NCBI GenBank assembly: GCA_039583875.1
Contig: CM077162.1
Coordinates: forward strand, 169,961,220 to 170,025,219
Length of the DNA stretch: 64,000 nucleotides
From: Platanthera guangdongensis
Lineage: Eukaryota > Streptophyta > Magnoliopsida > Asparagales > Orchidaceae
Reading direction: 5' to 3'
Below are positions 1-10,604 of the stretch, piece after piece; within the stretch, counting starts at the first letter, position 1, and each line of letters starts with the position of its first letter. The notes under the pieces were generated by a model. It was not told where the DNA came from, searched no databases, and saw nothing but the letters and a program-made list of their open reading frames with translations. Both the position numbers and the translations under genes were made by a program.

Positions 1-560
1 ACGGGGCTTGCCACAATAATCACAGAGGAGATGGTATTTGTCAGAACCCTTCATCTTGAAATCACGGAGAGGACGAGCCCCTAGTAACGAAGGGGTACCA
101 ACAACGAGAGCAGAACTTTCAGGAGTGGAATCGTGAAGAGACTGCCGACGATCAAATTCTTGCTGGACGATGCTATAAACCTCCGGAAGAGAGGGAAATG
201 GCAGACGACCCAAAATGTGAACACAAATCTGATCTAAGTCCCGATGGAGGCCATAAAGAAACTCAAATGTCTGGTTGCGATCCTCCCTCGCTCGGACCAT
301 AACCTCATCAATCGGGCTAACAAATATGAGGGAATTGAAATGGTCGTATTACTGATATAGCTGGCTGAATTCCAAGTTGTACGCAGAAGGGGGTGATCAC
401 CCTGGCGGAGAGAGGATATTTTCCGCCGCAACTGGAAGATCTGAGCAGCATTGCCCTTACGAGAGTAAGTGGTCTCAGCACTACGCCAAATATCCATGGC
501 AGTATCCAGGAAGAGGTAATGGCGAGCTCTAAAATCGCCCACTTCATTCCTCTTAATAAG
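1..560 (-). pseudogene. Copia gag fragment, open at the left edge
   Basis: This is the middle and C-terminal part of a Ty1/copia Gag, read from right to left. The right part encodes a capsid-like segment with a TYSRKGNAAQIFQLRRKISSL motif region (residues split here as TYSRKGNAAQIF and LRRKISSLRQGD), typical of the copia UBN2-type Gag. After a frame change the reading continues toward a zinc knuckle that begins CDYCGKP at the window edge. At least one frameshift separates the two parts. The N-terminus is missing because the sequence changes to gypsy integrase near 560. It resembles the Gag of the decayed copia at 36502-41480 (shared QGD and CDYC segments), so both are probably one lineage. 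The rest of the element lies outside the window. Confidence 0.8.
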
Positions 561-565
561 ACAGA

Positions 566-915
566 TTAAGGTCTGAAACTGGCATAGTTATACATAGACG
601 ACATAGTTCGACTTCACGGTGTTCCCAAGACTATTGTTTCAGACCGAGATGATAGGTTTACCTCCAAGGAGTGAAGATACGTTCAGGAGCGGCTAGACAC
701 CAAGTTACATTTCAGCACCGCTTTCCATCCCCAGACAGATGGACAGACTGAGTGCACCAATAGAACTTTGGAAGATTTGCTACGGATGTGCATACTGGAC
801 TTTGGAGGGAAGTGGGAGAAGTATGTCACCCTTGTGGAATTCTCCCACAATAACAATTTTCAGACTAGTATTAGGATGACACCGTTCGAGGCTCTCTATG
901 GTAGGCGTTGTCGGA
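566..915 (+). pseudogene. Gypsy A: integrase catalytic-core fragment (part 1 of 3)
   Basis: A Ty3/gypsy integrase core is encoded on the plus strand. The reading runs through [26 protein letters not shown] and [10 protein letters not shown], which contain the second Asp and the Glu region of the DDE catalytic triad; the first Asp lies before the fragment. Two stop codons interrupt the frame (after KLA near 575 and after SKE near 675). The reading stops at the target site of Gypsy B and resumes at 9741, which shows that Gypsy B inserted into this older element. Everything upstream (gag, protease, RT, RNase H, 5' LTR) is absent, and a copia gag fragment abuts it instead. Integrase would join element DNA to the chromosome; this copy is dead. 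Confidence 0.9.
911..915. repeat. Target-site duplication of Gypsy B (TCGGA)
   Basis: TCGGA precedes the first LTR base here and is repeated at 9736-9740 directly after the last LTR base. Removing the element and one copy restores the gypsy A integrase reading frame, so the 5-bp duplication is secure. Confidence 0.95.
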
Positions 916-2883
916 TGTAACACCCCCATCCGTCACATGACATATAACAGAAGGTCCAGCTGGAACCCGACGCCATATACCACAAACAGTCGGAAGGGTT
1001 ACCAAATGAATATTCAAACCATCCAATTAAGACTACTCGTCCTACACATAACATTCTAGCGGAAGTTTTTAAAGTTGAAAGAACCCAAACTTAAAACCAA
1101 CGAATATGAATGTCCACAGCTACAACTACAGGAATGAAACCCCAAATACACTGAAACGGGTACATGACCTTATGACCTTACAAATGTTCACTTAATATAA
1201 TATGTCTTACATACATCGGCTCGCAGGCCGGCCACACATGATAAATGTAAAAACAACTATTCTACGACCTTCTAGGGCCAGCACAGCAACATGGGCTCCA
1301 GCCCGCTATTTGGCGCTCGGCTCCGCAGCACCTGGAAGCACATACCACCGCACGGTGGCAAACAAGGCAACGGTCAGCTAAAAGCCGACCAAATTATAAC
1401 GACCCCGCCCCTTACTCGGGACGACGGTGCTTTTTCCCTGCATACCATTAGTCCAATAAAACAATACAGCGCAATTATATTTCGCCACAGGTGTAGGCTC
1501 GCACGGCCAAATACCCCGTGCACTCAGGGCACATTCATGGTGAACCCTGACCAATCAGTGCATTCACCACCACCCCCAGAATGACAACAACATGTGAGCA
1601 TTTAGCCTATCTGACCACCGTCTAAGGCTCCGACAATGCCTACGGCCAGTGCCCGTTTTCGGATTTCTCGCACCGTACCACATAGTCTAGGTCCAATTCC
1701 ACTTGCCCGTTGCTCACGCCGCATATACAATTTAAGTCCTACGCGCGGGCCAGGCTTCTATCTGATCCCAAAATTTTCCAAAACAATCTCATAACCCAGT
1801 TATGATCAAGGCCGGTTCCCAGACCGCCAAGTTAACAGAACACGTTTCCGCTCAATTTTCCGGGTGCGCCTTGAAGCTAACCTCCAAGGATCCCTGCTGC
1901 AATCTACCGCGTAGAAACCCGAAAAACCCAAAGCACGGAGTCTTCTCCGGCAAATCATAGCAAATACAACATCACCGATCCAGACGGTACACGTCCGGGT
2001 AGGCTTCACACACAATGCCTATGCCCGTACTTACGATTCCGGACTCTATATGCAACACAAGGGGGACTATTCACATCAACCCCAAGGAACACCACGCACT
2101 CACCGCACACTCACGAGAGCGGGATTCCCTATGCAGAAAGAAAGAGCTTCAAACGCTCAAGTTGAGAATCGTTACCCTTGTAGTCCGTTTTGGCGGCATG
2201 GAAAAACTACGCGGACAGAACTCTTTGCAACGACCTTCCCTCCACGGATCCGCTCTCAGACTTCGAAACGGTGCTCCGGTGCTCCGCCGGCGGCCGGAAA
2301 CCTCCTTCTTCCTCTTCTCTCTCACCTTGGAAGGAGAAAGCTTTGGAGAGAAAATGAGGGATTAACCTCCTATTCCCGGCCTTAACAGAGCAGGATCTCA
2401 TCTGGGCCGTCGGATCTTAATTAAAGAAAACGAACGGCTCAGATCTGCACAAAATTCTCCAGACCTGGGCCGAACACGGCTTGGCACACGGCCGTGTCCC
2501 AGGCCGTGTGCCTCGATCCAGGCACGATCGTCGAACTGAGAGACGCACACGGGCCAAGACACGCCCGTGTCTCACCTGACACGCCCGTGTCTGGTTTCTC
2601 GACACGCCCGTGTTCGGGGGCGTGTCACGCATAACCGCCACGACAACAGACACGACACAACTGCACACGGGTAGAGACACGGGTTGGCACACGCCCGTGT
2701 CGGATGACACGCCCGTGTCATCCGACCGTGTTCCTGGCCGTGTCCTTCTCGGGATGAAAACTGCCAAAAATCACCAGCCAGACACGGCCTTGGACACGCC
2801 CGTGTCCTAGGCCGTGTACCCCTATACAGGCACCAAAAACCCTTTTTCGCGACCGAATCGCACACAATATTCGGGACGTTACA
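916..2883 (-). repeat. Gypsy B 3' LTR
   Basis: The LTR starts TGTAACACCC and ends GACGTTACA on the plus strand, giving TG...CA ends in element orientation. It is the 3' LTR because the polypurine tract abuts its right edge. Short reading frames inside it (for example 1291-1584) recur at the same offset in the other LTR and carry no recognisable domain, so I do not treat them as genes. The U3 part (high coordinates) holds a dense palindrome cluster. Confidence 0.95.
2485..2806. repeat. Cluster of 14-nt palindromes in the U3 of the Gypsy B 3' LTR
   Basis: The motif GACACGCCCGTGTC, with 6-bp arms and a 2-base centre, occurs at 2558, 2578, 2706 and 2793. One-base variants lie at 2601 and 2688, and the related CACACGGCCGTGTC lies at 2485. 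Many half sites (CGTGTC, GACACG) lie between. The cluster begins about 77 nt inside the LTR in element orientation, so it sits in U3, where promoter and enhancer elements are expected. The same cluster is present at 9337-9658 in the other LTR. Confidence 0.9.
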
Positions 2884-2900
2884 AATCTCCCCCACTTAAG
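2884..2900 (-). other. Gypsy B polypurine tract
   Basis: Read on the minus strand the sequence is CTTAAGTGGGGGAGATT, directly abutting the 3' LTR. This is the expected plus-strand primer site for reverse transcription and fixes the element's orientation. Confidence 0.9.
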
Positions 2901-2937
2901 GAATTTCGTCCCAAAATTAAACAAAGGAACACAAAAT

Positions 2938-5900
2938 CTAACTGATACCTGAGTGGAACAACTCGGGGTATTCCTCCAACATAGCTTGCTCTCGCTCCCA
3001 AGAAAGCTCCTCACGTCCGCAATTATCCCAACGAACTTTAACCATTCGGACCTCTTTGTTGCAGAGTCGTTTGACTGCAACATCTTCAATTCGTACTGGC
3101 CTGACCATTGTTGTTAACTCATAATCAACCGGTACCTGATTGTCCGCAACGATCTGCGAAGGCTCTTGCACTGCCTTACGCAACACCGATACGTGGAACA
3201 CGTCATGCAGCCCACTCAACTCCGTCGACAGCTTGAACCTATACGCCGCCTCGCCAACACGCTCCAGGATTTCAAATGGTCCAAGGTATCTCGGACTCAG
3301 CTTCTTCAAGCGTCGAACCCGCGATACACCCTTGAACGGCTTGATTTTTAGATATACCATGTCGCCAACGTTGAACTTCACATTTCTATGTTTGGCGTTG
3401 TAATACTTTGACTGTCTATCCTGAGCAATCTTCAGCCTTTCCTGAATTGTCCGTATCATTGAAGTGACGTCTTCCACCGCTTGACGTTTATACAACTTCG
3501 ATTCGCCTGCCTCCAACCAAGACAACGACGTACGACACTTCCTCCCGTACAAGGCTTCAAAAGGCTCCATTCCAATACTTGCCTGAAAGCTGTTGTTATA
3601 TGCAAACTCCACCATGTACAAGTGATCCTCCAAATTCTTCCCGAAATCTAGGACGCACATGCGAAGCATGTCCTCCATAGTCCTGTTGACTCTCTCGGTT
3701 TGGCCATCTGTCTGCGGGTGAAAGGCAGTGCTGAACTTTAGCTTAGTACCCAACAGACCATGCACCAACCTCCAGTCATTAGACGTGAAGCGTCCATAAC
3801 GATCACTAACAATACTGCGAGGCACACCATGCAATCGTACAATATTATCCACGTAGAGTTTGTCTAACGTTTCCACCGGATCTTCCTTTCTGACTGGGAT
3901 AAATTGCGACACCTTTGTCAACCTAACTACGACCACCCAAATGACGTCGTTTCCCTTCTGCGACTTCGGCAAAACGTGCACAAAATCCATAGATATGTCG
4001 TCAAACTTCCATTATGGGATAAGAAGGGATTTCAAGTAACCTCCGGGCTTTTGACATTCCACTTTCACCAATGCACAAGTACGACACTTGGCCACATAAA
4101 GTGCCACATCCTTCTTCAAACCCGGCCACCAGAATAATTTTTTCATGTCTCTATACATTTTCGTGCTTCCCGGGTGGATTGAGTACTTGGTATGATGAGC
4201 CTCATACATCAATTCCTCCCGAAGATTATCCGCAATAGGAACGCATAGACGACCGTCCTTCCTTAACAACCCATCTTCAACCACAAACTGGGAATTTGAC
4301 CCATCCAAAGATTCATCCAAGATCTGCTTCATGCTGCTATCCTGAACCAAAGCCCGCCGAACTCTATCCACTAGGTCACACTGCACCTCTGTCCAAAACA
4401 GTTTCGCCTCGGCACTAGACTGCTTATCGACACAAGATATCTCCAATGCCTCCAACTCCTGGACCAATCTCTCATCATGTACCGATAACCAGTTGGCTTG
4501 TGCGGGAATTTTATGACTCAACGCATCCGCCACTGCATTTCCCTTCCCAGACACATAATGTATCTTGAAGGTGTAGTCCCCTAAGAACTCCATCTACCTC
4601 CGCTGCCTCATGTTCAGATCCTTTTGGTCCAACAAGCACTTCAAACTCTTATGATCAGTGTAAATATCGACATTCACACCGTACAGATAGTGCCTCCAAT
4701 GCTTTAGAGCAAATATCACGGCCGCTAACTCTAAGTCATGAATCGGATAATTCCTCTCGTGAACCTTCAGTTGTCGTGAACCATAAGCTATCACTCTCCC
4801 ATGCTGTAGCAGAACACAACCCAAACCACTGCCCGAAGCATCACTATAGATCTCGAACCCTTCGGTTCCACTTGACGAACATAAAATAGGCGCCGTGGTC
4901 AACTGCCTCTTCAACTCTTCAAAAGCCTGTTCGCACTCTGGAGACCACACAAACTTCTGATCCTTTCTTGTCAACGTCGTGAGTGGTAGTGCTATCCGCG
5001 AGAAGTTCTCTACGAAGCGCCTGTAGTAGCCAGCAAGCCCCAGAAAACTCCGGACCTCTGCCACCGTAGTCAAAGTAGGCCACTCCCGTATCGCCACTAT
5101 CTTCGCCGGATCCACAGCTATTCCTTCTCCACTGACAACATGACCAAGGAACGCTATCGAGGATAACCAGAATTCACACTTGGAGAACTTTGCATACAAC
5201 TGACGTTTCCTCAATGTCTCCAACACCATGTGTAAATGCTTGTAGTGATCCTCCTCGCACTGCGAATACACCAGGATATCATCGATAAATACTATCACGA
5301 AATGATCCAGGTATTCTCTGAACGTCCTATTCATCAGATCCATAAACACGGATGGCGCATTCGTCAACCCAAACGGCATGACCGTGAACTCGTAATGCCC
5401 AAACCGCGTACTGAATGCTGTCTTTGGGATGTCGCTCTCCCTTATCCTCAACTGATAGTAACCGGACTTCAAATCTAACTTCGAATATACTGTTGATCCA
5501 ACCAATTGATCAAACAGATCATCAATTCTCGGGATTGAATATTTGTTCTTCTCCGTAAGTTTGTTCAATTCCCGATAATCGATACAAAGCCGCAAGCTCC
5601 CATCTTTCTTCTTGACAAAGAGAACTGATGCGCTCCAAGGCGACGAACTTGGACGCACATAATCTTGCTCTAGCAACTCTTGCAGTTGCACCTTCAACTC
5701 TGCCATTTCTCTTGGAGCTATCCGATAGGGGGTGCGTGACACCGGTTTGGCACCCGGTACCAACTCTATAGTAAAGTCCATCTCCCGCTGAGGAGGGGCT
5801 CCTGGGAGATCATCTGGAAACACATCAGGATACTCGGACACAACTGGGATGCTGTCCAAACTAGGCTTATGCGTCGAAGTCTGCACTAGAGTGACATACA

Positions 5901-6336
5901 GTTCTGCCCCAGACCGAATTGCCTTGAACACCTGAAGGGCCGACATCAGAACTTTCCCTGACCCCTTCATGCCGGCAAAAGTAGTCTCCCGATCAGTGTC
6001 CAGACCCAACTTGACTTCTTTACGGTTGCAATCAATGCATGCACTCTGCTCCGAGAGCCAATCCATGCCGAAGATTACGTCGAACTTCACTAATGGTAGA
6101 ATCAACGCCCGCAAATCAAACTCCCGGTATCCAATCCGAATCTTCACAACGCAAAACCTATCCGCACGCATTGAGCACCCATTAGGCAACAACACATCCA
6201 ACTTGTTTTCTGCCATCGAGAACGGAACTCCGATGCGCGATATGAATTTTTCGGACAAGAAGAAATGTGATGCTCCCGTATCAAAAAGGACTCTCGCCGG
6301 AAACCCAAAGATTAACACAAAGCCTAGCACTAACAA
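2938..6336 (-). pseudogene. Gypsy B pol: protease, RT, RNase H, integrase, chromodomain
   Basis: One continuous reading frame with two in-frame stops. In order: aspartic protease ([10 protein letters not shown] about 20 residues in); reverse transcriptase ([11 protein letters not shown], then catalytic FIDDILVYS near residue 350); RNase H ([17 protein letters not shown] and [11 protein letters not shown]); integrase zinc finger (HHTKYSIHPG with CRTC); integrase core ([32 protein letters not shown]); then a chromodomain whose core VKVRW and ELSWERE precedes the YPELF end. The stops are a TAG just before MEFLGDY (4594-4596), where a Trp codon is expected, and a TAA just before WKFDD (about 4009-4011), where a Glu codon is expected. 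The annotated beginning uses a non-AUG codon. The true 5' end is more likely the exon boundary at 6323, which joins gag through an intron. The chromodomain probably directs integration to methylated-histone chromatin, by analogy with the family. Confidence 0.93.
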
Positions 6337-6400
6337 ACGTAAGCTAACAAATACGAAGGTAACAACTATAAAAGTTAAACCACTGTAATTTAACTCATAC
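6324..6400 (-). other. Probable 77-nt intron between gag and protease of Gypsy B
   Basis: On the minus strand the gag frame reads ...NVVTG into a donor ACAG|GTATGAG. A T-rich stretch follows and ends GTGCTAG|GC. Joining the two sides gives a continuous frame that runs straight into the protease active site, with VVTG followed by [16 protein letters not shown]. Left in place, the segment ends gag at TAA (6390-6392) and also changes frame (77 is not a multiple of 3). The length, GT-AG ends and T-rich 3' half fit a short plant intron. Splicing has not been shown; the alternative is an old insertion that happens to have splice-like ends. Confidence 0.65.
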
Positions 6401-7484
6401 CTGTCACCACGTTCGCTTGCTTTATGGCCTCCTGCAGACCAAGGTTGTAGACTCTAGGCTGGGCTGGAGCATGATGGGACGCGGTTGACTCTACCGCCTT
6501 TCCTTTCTCCTCATAAGTCGCTCCAGGTCTCCTCTCGGACTTTGAACGTCCGCTCCAACACTCCCGAGCAAAATGCCCCGTTTTCCCGCAGTTGTAGCAA
6601 GCTCCGGGGACTCGACTTGTAGTTTCCCCCGATGCATCAGCCGAAGGGGCTGAGTTCGAAGTCCTCCGCTTCTTGTTCCACCTGCGGAAACTTGACTTAT
6701 TATTTGGCACCTTGAACCCGGACTTCTTTTCTCCTGGGTCCTTCTTCTCTTGAACTTTCTTCGCAACCTTTTCCAACGATCGGGCTGAATTGACCAAGGC
6801 TAGGAAGCCCTGCGCCTTAGGCCTAGCAAGGAGTAACTGTAAATCGCCGCGAATGCCCTCATAGAATCGGTTGGTCTTCCTCTCTTCTTCTGTAAACATA
6901 GCACCAGCATAACGACCCGACCGTGTGAACTCATGCAGATATTCGTCCACTCTTCTGGATCCCTGAATCAACCCAAGAAATTGATTCTCCATCTCCAACT
7001 TCTGAGCAGATGGTACAAATCTGGCTAGGAACAATCTTGAAAATTCCTCCATCGGCACATCCACAAGTTGCCTTCCCACTAGAAGATGAAACTCCATCTC
7101 GTCCCACCACTGCCTCGCTTCACCTTCCAAAAGAAAAGTCGTTATGGTGGTCTTCTGCCACTCCTCAGTTATTGTGGCCGTCAAGACCCTCTTTATGGAA
7201 GAGAGCCAGTTCTCAGCTTGAGTTGGCGTTCCAACCCCATTAAACCTCGGAGGATTAAAGCCCATCACATGCTTTAGCTGCCTCTTCGTAGTTCTTCTCG
7301 GCTCTACCAACTCCACTGCTGCGCGTTCCACCACTCTCGGTTTTGCCGCCCTAACCGGTTATTGCTCATTCACAGGAGGTGCGCGATGCATTTGCCCTGC
7401 AGGTTGGGCATTTATCATTGCGAATACGACCTCAGCCACCATCCTGATGGTTTCCGCTGAAGGAGGTGTGGTAGGCACGTCCAT
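6390..7484 (-). pseudogene. Gypsy B gag
   Basis: Gag packages element RNA into virus-like particles. The first good ATG is at 7484, opening MDVPTTPPSAET. A TAA at 7359-7361 interrupts the frame after NEQ (probably CAA to TAA). The capsid region follows: PPRFNGVGTPTQAENWLSSI, ARQWWDEMEF, the EYLHEFTRSGRYAG segment and RFYEGIRGDL, the usual gypsy retrotrans_gag pattern. A basic linker and one zinc knuckle CYNCGKTGHFAREC (CX2CX4HX4C) come next. The frame ends in TAA at 6390, inside the predicted intron, so unspliced RNA would make Gag alone. An in-frame TAG lies upstream of the ATG, which supports this start. Confidence 0.88.
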
Positions 7485-7746
7485 TGGTGCACTAGTTTCC
7501 GCTGATTGCGGACGCTCTGACCGACCAGCACCGCTCCTAGCTGCCTATAGTAGCAAAGACACGATTAGACGACAAACAAATTGCTAAAAGCAATCATTGG
7601 AACACTCAGGTTTCACAAAACAAGTGTATTTTCCATTCCTAAGTGGACATTCATGGGTTCTTTTGATGTTATAACGATAACGCACACATGTGCTCACCAC
7701 CCCTTAAAAGAATTCGCCCACGAATTCATTTAAGCCTGACCGTAAC

Positions 7747-7763
7747 CAGAAGTCTGATACCAA
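7747..7763 (-). other. Gypsy B primer-binding site (tRNA-iMet)
   Basis: Minus-strand TTGGTATCAGACTTCTG lies 2 nt inside the 5' LTR. It matches the TGGTATCAG primer site used with initiator Met tRNA in plant LTR elements. It fixes 7766-9735 as the 5' LTR. Confidence 0.9.
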
Positions 7764-7765
7764 AT

Positions 7766-9735
7766 TGTAACACCCCCATCCGTCACATGACATATAACAG
7801 AAGGTACAGCTGGAACCCGCGCCATATACCACAGACAGTCGGAAGGGTTATCAAATGAATATTCAAACCATCCAATTAAGACTACTCGTCCTACATAGAG
7901 CATTCTAGCGTAAGTTTTTAAAGTTGAAAGAACCCAAACTTAAAACCAACGAATATGAATGTCCACAGTTACAACTACAGGAATGAAACCCCAAATACAC
8001 TGAAACGGGTACATGACCTTATGGCCTTACAAATGTTCACTTAATATAACATGTCTGACATACATCGGATCGCAGGCCGGCCACACATGATAAATGTAAA
8101 AACAACTATTCTACGGCCTTCTAGGACCAGCACAGCTACATGGGCTCCAGCCCGCTATTTGGCGCTCGGCTCCGCAGCACCTGCAAGCACATACCACCGC
8201 ACGCTGGCAAACAAGGCAACGGTCAGCTAAAAGCCGACCAAATTATAACGACCCCGCCCCTTACTCGGGACGGCGGTGCTCTTTCCCTGCATAACATTAG
8301 TCTAATAAAACAATACAACGCAATTATATTTCGCCACAGGTGTAGGCTCGCACGGACAAATACCCCGTGCACTCAGGGCACATTCATGGTGAACCCTGAC
8401 CAATCAGTGCATTCACCACCACCCCCAGGATGACAACAACATGTGAGCATTTAGCCTATCTGACCACCGTCTAAGGCTCCGACTATGCCTACGGCCAGTG
8501 CCCGTTTTCGGATTTCTCGCACCGTACCACATAGCATAGGTCCAATTCCACTTGCCCGTTGCTCACGCCGCATATACAATTTAAGTCCTACGCGCGGGCC
8601 AAGCTTCTCTCGGATCCCAAAATTTTCCAAAACAATCTCATAACCCAGTTATGATCAAGGCCGGTTCCCAGACCGCCAAGTTAGCAGAACACGTTTCCGC
8701 TCAATTTTCCGGGTGCGCCTTGAAGCTAACCTCCAAGGATCCCTGCTGCAATCTACCGCGTAGAAACCCGAAAAACCCAAAGCACGGAGTCTTCTCCGGC
8801 AAATCATAGCAAATGCAACATCACCGATCCAGACGGTACACGTCCGGGTAGGCTTCACACACAATGCCTATGCCCGTACTTACGATTCCGGACTCTATAT
8901 GCAACACAAGGGGGACTATTCACATCAACCCCAAGGAACACCACGCACTCACCGCACACTCGCGGGAGCGGGATTCCCTATGCAGAAAGAAAGAGCTTCA
9001 AACGCTCAAGTTGAGAATCGTTACCCTTGTAGTCCGTTTTGACGGCATGGAAAAACTACGCGGACAGAACTCTTCGCAACGACCTTCCCTCCACGGATCC
9101 GCTCTCAGACTTCGAAACGGTGCTCCGGTGCTCCGCCGGCGGCCGGACACCTCCTTCTTCTTCCTCTTCTCTCTCACCTTGGAAGGAGAAAGCTTTGGAG
9201 AGAAAATGAGGGATTAACCTCCTATTCCCGGCCTTAACAGAGCAGGACCTCATCTGGGCCGTCAGATTTTAATTAAAGAAAACGAACGGCTCAGATCTGC
9301 ACAAAATTCTCCAGACCTGGGCCGAACACGGCTTGGCACACGGCCGTGTCCTAGGCCGTGTGCCTCGATCCAGGCACGATCGTCGAACTGAGAGACGCAC
9401 ACGGGCCAAGACACGCTCGTGTCTCACATGACACGCCCGTGTCTGGTTCCTCGACACCCCCGTGTTCGTGGGCGTGTCACGTATAACCGCCACGGCAACG
9501 GACACGACCCAACTGCACACGGGTAGGGACACGGGTTGGCACACGCCCGTGTCGGATGACATGCCTGTGTCATCCGGCTGTGTTCCTGGCCGTATCCTTC
9601 TCGGGATGAAAACGGCCAAAAATCACCAGCCAGACACGGCCTTGGACACGCCCGTGTCCTAGGCCATGTACCCCTATACAGGCACCAAAAACCCTTTTTC
9701 GCGACCGACTCGCACACAATATTCGGGGCGTTACA
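7766..9735 (-). repeat. Gypsy B 5' LTR
   Basis: Same sequence as 916-2883, starting TGTAACACCC and ending GGGCGTTACA on the plus strand. The first about 240 bp differ from the other LTR at about nine positions by eye. The palindrome cluster is retained at 9337-9658. A 281-nt untranslated leader (7485-7765) separates it from the gag ATG. Confidence 0.95.
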
Positions 9736-9740
9736 TCGGA

Positions 9741-10204
9741 CACCATTGTGTTGGGCTGAAAGTGAAGAAAGATATACCATCAGGGAATCATGGATTGATA
9801 AGACCACTGACAGAATCAAGCTCATTCAAGATCATATGAAGACAACTCAGGATCGCCAAGCCAAGTATCATGATCAGAAGCATAGGTCAGTCGAGTTCAG
9901 TGTTGGAGACTACGTTTATGTGAAGGTCAGACCAGTCAGATGAGTCTCTAGAATAAAGCGGATGAAGAAACTGAGTCTCAGATTCGTTGGTCCTTTCGAG
10001 GTACTGGAACGAGTTGGTGAGGTTGCATATATGTTGGCCTTACCTGAGAAAATGAGTGGTGTACATGATGTATTCCACGTATCCTACCTGAGGAGAGCAG
10101 TCAGAGATTCCAGTCAGATCATCAGTACCGAGGAAGCACCAATCGAGACAGATCTTAGTATTGAGATTAGAACAATCAGAATCGTGGATTCAAGGATACA
10201 GAAG
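9741..10204 (+). pseudogene. Gypsy A: integrase C-terminal part (part 2 of 3)
   Basis: The gypsy A integrase resumes immediately after the Gypsy B target duplication. It shows the spacer helix region (RIKLIQDHMKTTQDRQAKYHD), the SVGDYVYVKVRPVR motif, and the GPY/F-like module (RFVGPFEVLERVGEVAYMLALP, VHDVFHVSYLRRAV). A TGA follows VRPVR. The frame then heads into a chromodomain but is cut by Copia A at 10209. It belongs to the same protein as 566-915. Confidence 0.92.
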
Positions 10205-10209
10205 CTCAG
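10205..10209. repeat. Target-site duplication of Copia A (CTCAG)
   Basis: CTCAG precedes the 5' LTR and is repeated at 15694-15698 directly after the 3' LTR. Joining the flanks restores the gypsy A chromodomain frame. Confidence 0.95.
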
Positions 10210-10590
10210 TGTTGAAGTATTAGACCAGACGGCTTAGCGGTCTGATCCAGCGGTTTGTTGACCGAGCGGCTTAGCGGTCTGATCCAGCGGTTTGTTGACC
10301 GGGCGGTCTATCGATCTACCTCTGCGGCCTGTTCTATCCTGCTGGAGTTGCCGAACGGTTAACCCATCTGTCTAACCGCGCGACCTGTGCGGTCTCCATT
10401 ATTCTAGCCGCTCAGTACTGTAAATGTTTAGTCCCACATTGTTTGTATACTCTCTTCTTATCTCCTCCATTCTATATAAGGGAGACCATACCTTTGTAAA
10501 TGATATCTTTTTTGGATAATAAAATTTCAATTATTCAAAAGTCTGTTCGCTTGTTCTCTACTTTTCGCTTCTTTTCGCTACTTTCTAACA
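10210..10590 (+). repeat. Copia A 5' LTR
   Basis: Starts TGTTGAAGTATTAG and ends CTTTCTAACA. The first part holds a direct duplication of about 37 bp built on CGGCTTAGCGGTCTGATCC. All five differences from the 3' LTR are A here where the 3' LTR has G. Confidence 0.95.
10473..10523 (+). promoter_or_regulatory. Copia A LTR promoter and polyadenylation signals
   Basis: TATATAAG at 10473-10480 is a good TATA box. AATAAA at 10518-10523 follows about 40 nt later and would serve as the polyadenylation signal in the 3' LTR copy. This order places U3, R and U5 as expected. Confidence 0.75.
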
Positions 10591-10604
10591 TGGTATCAGA
10601 GGGA
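10591..10604 (+). other. Copia A primer-binding site
   Basis: TGGTATCAGAGGGA directly abuts the LTR and matches the initiator Met tRNA site. Confidence 0.9.

Larger units (their letters stand above)
916..9735 (-). mobile_element. Gypsy B: full-length chromodomain Ty3/gypsy retrotransposon (Tekay/Del-like)
   Basis: An 8820-bp element with paired LTRs of 1968 and 1970 bp, a perfect 5-bp target duplication, a tRNA-Met primer site, a polypurine tract, and gag then protease-RT-RNase H-integrase on the minus strand. A chromodomain ends the integrase, which places it among the chromoviruses; long LTRs and the motif style suggest the Tekay/Del clade. LTRs differ by roughly 3-4 percent in the blocks I compared by eye, so it is not very recent. 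Coding damage is limited to three stop codons (one in gag, two in pol) with no frameshift seen. It is nested in Gypsy A. Confidence 0.95.

Noticed and set aside
1291..2401. Open frames inside the Gypsy B LTR, such as 1291-1584 and 2015-2365, repeated at 8140-9217
   Set aside because: They recur only because the LTR is duplicated, differ by frame-neutral and frame-changing substitutions alike, and show no domain.
2485..2806. Palindromic repeats considered as a CRISPR array or satellite
   Set aside because: There are no uniform spacers, the setting is a plant LTR, and the spacing is irregular.
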